Position numbers and translations under genes: made by a program. From Robiginitalea aestuariiviva (GTDB taxonomy: Bacteria; Bacteroidota; Bacteroidia; Flavobacteriales; Flavobacteriaceae), in NCBI RefSeq assembly GCF_029537735.1, contig NZ_JARPUQ010000002.1, positions 860,240 to 924,239 on the forward strand: 64,000 nucleotides of DNA, read 5' to 3'. This document shows positions 59,483 to 64,000 of this stretch, in pieces. The number at the start of each line of letters is the position of its first letter. The stretch's first letter is position 1. The notes below the pieces were generated by a model, which searched no databases, was not told where the DNA came from, and worked only from the letters and a program-made list of their open reading frames with translations.

Positions 59483-60706
59483 TTACCCGTTTGTGCTGTT
59501 GAGCTCCGGCAACAGCTCCAGGCTTTCCATACACTGGCGCATGCGCTGGTAGGTCCGCTGAATATCGTGGTCCAGCCCAATGGAAAATCGGATTAACCCA
59601 TCGCTCAGGCCCATCGCCTCTTGTTCTTCCTCCGGGATTTCCGAAGAAGTGGAGGTGCCCGGGGCGCTAAAGAGGGTCTTGTAGAAGCCCAGGCTTACCG
59701 CCAGGTACCCCAGGTTTTCCCGCTGCATAAGCTCCATAAGCCGGTTGGCCTGCTCCAGGCTGCCTGCATCCAGGGTCAGGATGCCTCCAAAACCGTATTC
59801 GGGTACGATCAGCTCCTGCATCAGCTCATGGCCGGGGTGAGAGGCCAGGCCCGGGTAAACCACCCGCAGGCCGTCGGCTTCAAACCGCTGGGCCAGGTAC
59901 AGGGCGTTGGCGCTGTGCTTCTGGATGCGCAGGTGCAGGGTACGCATATTTTTCAGGATGGAGGCTGCGCGCAGGCTGTCCAGGGTACTGCCCAGGAGCA
60001 TACCCGCCCCGTCGTTGACATCTTTCAGGGCCAGGCAGAATTCGCGGGTGCCGCAAACGGCCCCCGCCACCGTATCGCTGGTGCCATTGATGAATTTGGT
60101 GAGGCTGTGGATCACGATGTGCGCCCCCAGGCGGGCCGGGGCAATGGAAAGGGGGCTAAAGGTGTTGTCTACTACCAGCGGGATGCCCCGGGCATCGGCC
60201 AGGCGGGCAAGGGCCGGGATATTGGCCACTTCCAGCAGGGGGTTGCTCACCGCCTCGCAATAGATCATCCGGGTATTGGGTTTAAGGGCGGCCTGCACGG
60301 CTTCAGGGCGGGTGATGTCCACAAAGCTGACCTCAATCCCGAAACGCTTCAGGAAATTCTTCATGAAGGCGTAAGTGCCCCCATAGATGGTACGGCTGCT
60401 TACCAGGTGGTCGCCGGCGCTGCAGAGCTGCAGGATCACGGCGCTGATGGCACCCATGCCGCTGGCCGTTACATTGGCCGTTTCCGTGCCTTCCAGGGCG
60501 GCCAGGGCCTCGCCCAGGTAGAGGTTGGAAGGGGAGGAGTGCCGACTGTAGAGGTAGCAGCCTTCCGTATTCCCCTCAAAGGTGTCGAACATGGTCTTTG
60601 CGGAGAGGAAGGTGTAGGTGGAAGAGTCCGAAATGGAGGGGTTTACCCCGCCAAATTCCCCAAAATAATGAAGGTCCTGAAGGGCATCGCTTGCGTTGTG
60701 GTCCAT
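59483..60706 (-). CDS. Met gamma-lyase-like PLP enzyme
   Basis: From the ATG at 60706 it has 407 residues of the Cys/Met metabolism family. GCYLYSRHSSPSNLYLGEALAALEG has the Tyr-x-Arg, SGMGAISAVILQLCSAGDH the phosphate site, CEAVSNPLLEVANIPALARLA and VVDNTFSPL the ring contacts, and IVIHSLTKFINGTSDTVAG the PLP Lys. It differs from the enzyme at 32143 and from cystathionine synthases by a longer N-terminal part and by the SAPGTSTSSEIPEEEQE segment. It probably splits Met or a related amino acid. It is divergent from an Lrp regulator. Confidence 0.9.
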   Translation of the reverse strand: MDHNASDALQDLHYFGEFGGVNPSISDSSTYTFLSAKTMFDTFEGNTEGCYLYSRHSSPSNLYLGEALAALEGTETANVTASGMGAISAVILQLCSAGDHLVSSRTIYGGTYAFMKNFLKRFGIEVSFVDITRPEAVQAALKPNTRMIYCEAVSNPLLEVANIPALARLADARGIPLVVDNTFSPLSIAPARLGAHIVIHSLTKFINGTSDTVAGAVCGTREFCLALKDVNDGAGMLLGSTLDSLRAASILKNMRTLHLRIQKHSANALYLAQRFEADGLRVVYPGLASHPGHELMQELIVPEYGFGGILTLDAGSLEQANRLMELMQRENLGYLAVSLGFYKTLFSAPGTSTSSEIPEEEQEAMGLSDGLIRFSIGLDHDIQRTYQRMRQCMESLELLPELNSTNG

Positions 60707-60799
60707 GGCGTTAGTTTTATTCAAAAGTATGTAATAGCACCTATTAAATCAATAAATTTGGAAATATGAGGAATATCTATCTAAAAAATATTTACTATG

Positions 60800-60814
60800 T
60801 AGAATATTAATCTA
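60800..60814. promoter_or_regulatory. Lrp-like box in the divergent region
   Basis: TAGAATATTAATCTA matches the 15-bp E. coli Lrp consensus YAGHAWATTWTDCTR at 14 of 15 positions and is nearly palindromic. It lies in an AT-rich 151-bp gap between the PLP gene and the Lrp gene, 43 bp before the lrp ATG. It is a candidate operator for autoregulation and control of the lyase. Confidence 0.6.
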
Positions 60815-60857
60815 TATTTATGGTTCTTAGCCCATACCACCTGAAAATCTATCTGCA

Positions 60858-61316
60858 ATGAAACTTGACGCCACCGATAAAGCCTTGCTGCGGCTGCTGC
60901 AACAGGACGCCAAGCAAACCACGAAAGCCCTGGCCCGGCAGATTGCGCTTTCCCCCACGGCCGTATACGAGCGTATCCGGAAACTGGAAAAAGAAGGGGT
61001 GATCGACAGCTATGTGGCCCTGCTGGATGCGCGCCAGGTAGACCGGGGCCTCAAAGTCTTTTGCCAGATCCGCCTGGATCAGCATATCCGCAACCAGGTA
61101 CAACAGTTCGAAAAGGAGGTGCTGCAGCTGGAGGAAGTGGTGAGCTGTTACCACATCGGGGGCGCCTACGACTACATCCTGGAAATATGCGTGGCCAACA
61201 TGGAGGCTTACCGGGAATTCATGGTAGGCAAACTCACGGCCATCCGCCATATCGGGAGCACCCAAAGCTCTTTTGTGATCAGCCAGGTGAAGCACACCAC
61301 GGAGTTGCCCCTTTAG
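60858..61316 (+). CDS. Lrp/AsnC family transcriptional regulator
   Basis: At 152 residues it has the HTH (LDATDKALLRLLQQDAKQTTKALARQIALSPTAVYERIRKLEKEGVI) and the RAM ligand domain (VFCQIRLDQHIRNQVQQFEKEV, EVVSCYHIGGAYDYILEICVANMEAYREFMVGKL). It probably senses an amino acid and controls the divergent Met gamma-lyase-like gene. The intergenic DNA contains an Lrp-like box. Confidence 0.95.
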   Translation: MKLDATDKALLRLLQQDAKQTTKALARQIALSPTAVYERIRKLEKEGVIDSYVALLDARQVDRGLKVFCQIRLDQHIRNQVQQFEKEVLQLEEVVSCYHIGGAYDYILEICVANMEAYREFMVGKLTAIRHIGSTQSSFVISQVKHTTELPL

Positions 61317-61364
61317 TCCGCAGCAATTCAGGGCCTGCCTCGATTCGGATGCCAAAAACATTCG

Positions 61365-61372
61365 TATTTTTG
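61365..61372 (+). promoter_or_regulatory. -7 element (TATTTTTG) of lpd
   Basis: TATTTTTG lies 44 bp before the ATG at 61417; no TTG at -33. Confidence 0.5.
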
Positions 61373-61416
61373 TCATTCGAAATTGAAATCAATCCTAAAC
61401 CAGGAAACCCTCTGAT

Positions 61417-62817
61417 ATGAAATCCTACGATGTTGCCGTGATCGGCTCCGGCCCCGGCGGGTATGTAGCAGCCATCCGCTGCGCCCAACTGGGTATGAAA
61501 ACCGCATTAATCGAAAAATACAGCACCCTGGGCGGCACCTGCCTGAATGTGGGCTGTATCCCTTCCAAGGCCCTGCTGGATTCCAGCCACCACTACCACG
61601 ATGCGGTAAACCATTTTGAAGAGCACGGCATTGAAATCCCGGATACGGTTAAGGTAAACCTCAAACAAATGATTGCCCGCAAGGCTTCCGTGGTGGAGCA
61701 GACCACCAAGGGCATCGATTTCCTGATGGACAAGAACAAGGTGAATGTCTACCATGGCCTTGGGAGCTTCAAGGATGCCACCCATATCCGCATCCAGGGG
61801 GAAGAAGACACCGAAATCGAAGCCAAACACAGCATCATCGCTACGGGCTCCAAGCCGTCCAGCCTGCCCTTTATCGATATCGACAAGGAGCGGGTCATTA
61901 CCTCAACCGAGGCCCTGAAACTGGAGGAAGTGCCGGAACACCTGATCGTGATCGGGGGCGGGGTCATCGGCCTGGAACTCGGGCAGGTCTATAGCCGCCT
62001 GGGCGCCAGGGTCAGTGTGGTGGAATATATGGATCGGATCATACCCGGCATGGATGGGGCCCTTTCCCGGGAACTCACCAAGGTCCTCAAAAAGCAGGGG
62101 GTTAAATTCTACCTCTCCCACAAGGTGACCGGGGTTTCCCGTAAAGGCAAAACCGTTACCGTAAAGGCCAACGACAAGAAAGGGGAGGAAGTGACGCTGA
62201 AAGCCGACTACTGCCTGGTATCCGTGGGGAGGCGCCCCTATACGGATGGCCTGAATGCGGAGGCTGCCGGGGTGAAACTCAACGATCGCGGGCAGGTAGA
62301 GGTGAACGACCACCTGCAGACCACGGCCAAAAACATCTACGCCATTGGCGATGTGGTCCGGGGCGCGATGCTGGCCCACAAGGCAGAAGAGGAAGGCGTG
62401 ATGGTGGCCGAAATCCTGGCAGGGCAGAAACCCCATATCGACTATAACCTGATTCCGGGCGTGGTGTATACCTGGCCCGAGGTTGCTGCGGTCGGCAAGA
62501 CCGAGGAACAGCTCAAAGAAGCCGGCGTGGAATACAAGAGCGGCCAGTTCCCCATGCGGGCCCTGGGGCGTTCCCGCGCCAGTATGGATACGGATGGTTT
62601 TGTGAAAATACTGGCCGACAAGAAAACGGACGAGGTTCTGGGCGTGCACATGGTGGGCGCCCGGGTAGCGGATTTGATTGCCGAGGCGGTAACGGCTATG
62701 GAATTCCGCGCTTCTGCCGAAGATATTGCCCGCATGAGCCATGCCCACCCCACCTATGCCGAAGCCGTGAAGGAAGCGGCCCTGGCCGCCACGGACAACC
62801 GGGCCCTACACAGCTAA
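61417..62817 (+). CDS. lpdA: Dihydrolipoyl dehydrogenase
   Basis: At 466 residues it is the E3 component of 2-oxo acid dehydrogenase complexes. It has the FAD motif VIGSGPGGYVAAIRCAQLG, the redox disulfide GGTCLNVGCIPSKALL, the NAD motif VIGGGVIGLELGQVYSRLGARV and the C-terminal catalytic His in SHAHPTYAEAV. It reoxidises dihydrolipoamide with NAD+. E1 and E2 genes are not next to it. It has its own -7 box. One base separates it from the convergent gene that follows. Confidence 0.97.
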   Translation: MKSYDVAVIGSGPGGYVAAIRCAQLGMKTALIEKYSTLGGTCLNVGCIPSKALLDSSHHYHDAVNHFEEHGIEIPDTVKVNLKQMIARKASVVEQTTKGIDFLMDKNKVNVYHGLGSFKDATHIRIQGEEDTEIEAKHSIIATGSKPSSLPFIDIDKERVITSTEALKLEEVPEHLIVIGGGVIGLELGQVYSRLGARVSVVEYMDRIIPGMDGALSRELTKVLKKQGVKFYLSHKVTGVSRKGKTVTVKANDKKGEEVTLKADYCLVSVGRRPYTDGLNAEAAGVKLNDRGQVEVNDHLQTTAKNIYAIGDVVRGAMLAHKAEEEGVMVAEILAGQKPHIDYNLIPGVVYTWPEVAAVGKTEEQLKEAGVEYKSGQFPMRALGRSRASMDTDGFVKILADKKTDEVLGVHMVGARVADLIAEAVTAMEFRASAEDIARMSHAHPTYAEAVKEAALAATDNRALHS

Positions 62818-62818
62818 T

Positions 62819-64000
62819 TTATCTGGGGGCCCACCCCAACAGGCGAAGTAAACGATTCCAGAGTACCTGCAGGGCCTTCCGGAGGTTCCTGGTGCCCTGG
62901 CGGGCCCACCCCCCAGCGGTATCCAGCCCTTGGCGCAGGCCGGTGCGGAGGTTTGCTTCCCGGGTATCGTAAACCAGAGCCAGCCAGGTACAGAGGATCA
63001 TAAAACCGAGGGCACCGGCAATGGCTGCCCAGGGTGTAAGGCTGTGGTGGAAATACCGGTACAGCCCCATACCGGTAAAACTCCCGTACAGGATAATAAA
63101 GTGAATCACGTAGATGCTCAGGGTATTCTGCCCGATGCGCAGGAACAGCGCCTGCTCCATCAGCTTTCTCAGGAGCATAAAGGCGGCAAAGACCAGCATC
63201 ACATCACCCAGGCGGATAAACAGGTAGTTGTTGGAAACGATCATAGGAAAGAGCTCCCAACCCGTGGCTTTCCCGGCCCAATCGAAAAAGGGGGAGGAAT
63301 ACCAGAGGAGGAAGACCCCAGCCAGCAGGCTCAGGACAATGCTTTTTAAATACAGGCGAGGGGTGTTGCGGAACCGCCGGAATGCCATGGCCAGAAAACC
63401 GCCGATAGCCGCATAGCCGACCCAGGGGATAATGGTAAAGACCGAACCATTGGCTTTGGTAAAATAATTGGCCAGCATGGGGGGAATGCCGCTGTAATCC
63501 CAGGTTTTATATACCGGCTCAAAGAGGAACAACACCAGGGCTGTACCCAGCAGCAGGGCAGGGAAGGCCCATCCCCTCCATTTGCCGGAAAGGACATAGA
63601 CCCCGATAATCAGCAGCAGGGCGGCCCCGATGCAGTGCAATACATCCACAAGGAAGAACGAGGGATACAGGGACCCTTTCATTAAACCCAGGAAGTTGGT
63701 GCGCAACAGGTAACCGATGATGATGAGTTGTACTCCCCGTCGCAGCCCCTTGCGCAGTCGCGGGTTCTGTATCCCCTGCCGGGGTGCCCGTACCAGCAGG
63801 AAGGTGAAGATAAAGCCAGACACCGTGAAGAACACGGGGGCCGTAATGCCACGGAAATACTTCCAGGTTTGGTAAACGGCATTGGCGGGATCCCGGAACG
63901 CATTGTCCAGCAGGCCGTCCACAAAATGGCCCTGCAGCATCATCAGGATGGCCCAGGCCCGCATGGCATCGATAAAATATAAACGTTGGCTATTCTCCAA
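62819..64000 (-). CDS. DUF1624/acyltransferase-like membrane protein, 5' end at or beyond the window edge
   Basis: At least 393 residues with about 10 membrane helices. The N-terminal region reads RLYFIDAMRAWAILMMLQGHFVDGLL, like the heparan-alpha-glucosaminide N-acetyltransferase/DUF1624 group and acyltransferase 3 family (Asp, Arg and His in the first helix). VFFTVSGFIFTFLL is also typical. The last 45 residues are basic and soluble. The only start inside the window would be a TTG at 64000; a start further out is possible. It may transfer an acetyl group to a surface glycan; substrate unknown. Confidence 0.82.
   Translation of the reverse strand: MENSQRLYFIDAMRAWAILMMLQGHFVDGLLDNAFRDPANAVYQTWKYFRGITAPVFFTVSGFIFTFLLVRAPRQGIQNPRLRKGLRRGVQLIIIGYLLRTNFLGLMKGSLYPSFFLVDVLHCIGAALLLIIGVYVLSGKWRGWAFPALLLGTALVLFLFEPVYKTWDYSGIPPMLANYFTKANGSVFTIIPWVGYAAIGGFLAMAFRRFRNTPRLYLKSIVLSLLAGVFLLWYSSPFFDWAGKATGWELFPMIVSNNYLFIRLGDVMLVFAAFMLLRKLMEQALFLRIGQNTLSIYVIHFIILYGSFTGMGLYRYFHHSLTPWAAIAGALGFMILCTWLALVYDTREANLRTGLRQGLDTAGGWARQGTRNLRKALQVLWNRLLRLLGWAPR

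Noticed and set aside
60800-60814. The box as a sigma factor -7 element
   Set aside because: It lacks the TTTG end; the palindromic form fits a regulator site better.
1-64000. Defence, toxin-antitoxin or secondary-metabolite cluster
   Set aside because: No nuclease-methylase pairs, toxin-antitoxin pairs, transposases or synthases were recognised; the P-loop protein at 7016-7579 belongs to the recQ-fmt operon.

Overview
The window is a gene-dense, GC-rich (about 55-58% in most hand-counted genes) chromosomal segment of a member of the Flavobacteriaceae (Bacteroidota). Four things point there: promoters of the form TTTG/TTG-N17-20-TAnnTTTG in front of tRNA and protein genes; type IX secretion/gliding-type proteins (PorP/SprF-like barrel, C-terminal sorting-like tail); Bacteroidota-typical families (DUF4290, DUF2911, DUF6340-like lipoprotein, START-like 127-residue protein, BshB1, CcsBA fusion, MurA with Asp at the Cys position); and the FtsK-LolA-LptF/G-RibB operon. 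The combination of high GC and gene content resembles Robiginitalea, but that genus call is an inference. No rRNA operon, CRISPR array, transposase, restriction system or intact prophage is visible.

Layout. 1-4 kb: partial cNMP/CBS protein, SDR, tRNA-Met, START-like protein, a class IV aminotransferase homologue lacking its PLP lysine, YqgE/AlgH, HU. 4-8 kb: minus-strand ATPase-RecQ-Fmt operon and DUF493. 8-10.5 kb: DUF4290-MurA-membrane protein. 10.5-13.4 kb: pirin, secreted VOC protein, secreted M20 amidohydrolase. 13.6-19.4 kb: lipoprotein, a SRPBCC-SDR-photolyase operon with a palindrome in its promoter, a secreted beta-propeller protein and a DUF2911 protein. 19.4-23.8 kb: secreted PIG-L deacetylase, a 33-residue membrane protein, sodium:solute symporter. 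23.8-27.2 kb: DUF2520-KdsC-Maf-lipoprotein-MscS operon. 27.3-34 kb: CcsBA, MATE exporter, trans-sulfuration enzyme and BshB1. 34-42.3 kb: TPR histidine kinase, tRNA-His with a duplicated 3' end, M28 peptidase, PfkB kinase, barrel protein, tRNA-Ser, AT-rich DoxX-like membrane protein.

42.6-47.1 kb is the most unusual part: a TPR/PD40 protein, a PorP/SprF-like barrel fused to a SPOR-like domain encoded by DNA of clearly different composition, a long untranslated stretch, and a LuxR-type regulator whose phosphoacceptor Asp is Glu. 47.4-51.3 kb: AraC-type membrane regulator, TauE permease, nitroreductase, DegT aminotransferase. 51.3-59.4 kb: NhaC, Tpx, DgkA, FtsK, LolA, LptF/G and RibB, mostly one minus-strand operon. 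59.5-64 kb: a Met gamma-lyase-like enzyme divergent from an Lrp regulator with an Lrp-like box between them, Lpd, and a membrane acyltransferase-like protein cut by the window end.

Themes are envelope building (MurA, KdsC, LptF/G, LolA, FtsK, DgkA), thiol and sulfur metabolism (two trans-sulfuration-type enzymes, BshB1, Tpx), light-damage repair, and secretion/surface proteins. No complete new defence or mobile system was found. The strongest leads are the tRNA-His 3'-end duplication, the mosaic barrel-SPOR gene with its pseudo-receiver regulator, the photolyase operon palindrome, and several enzymes that have lost catalytic residues.
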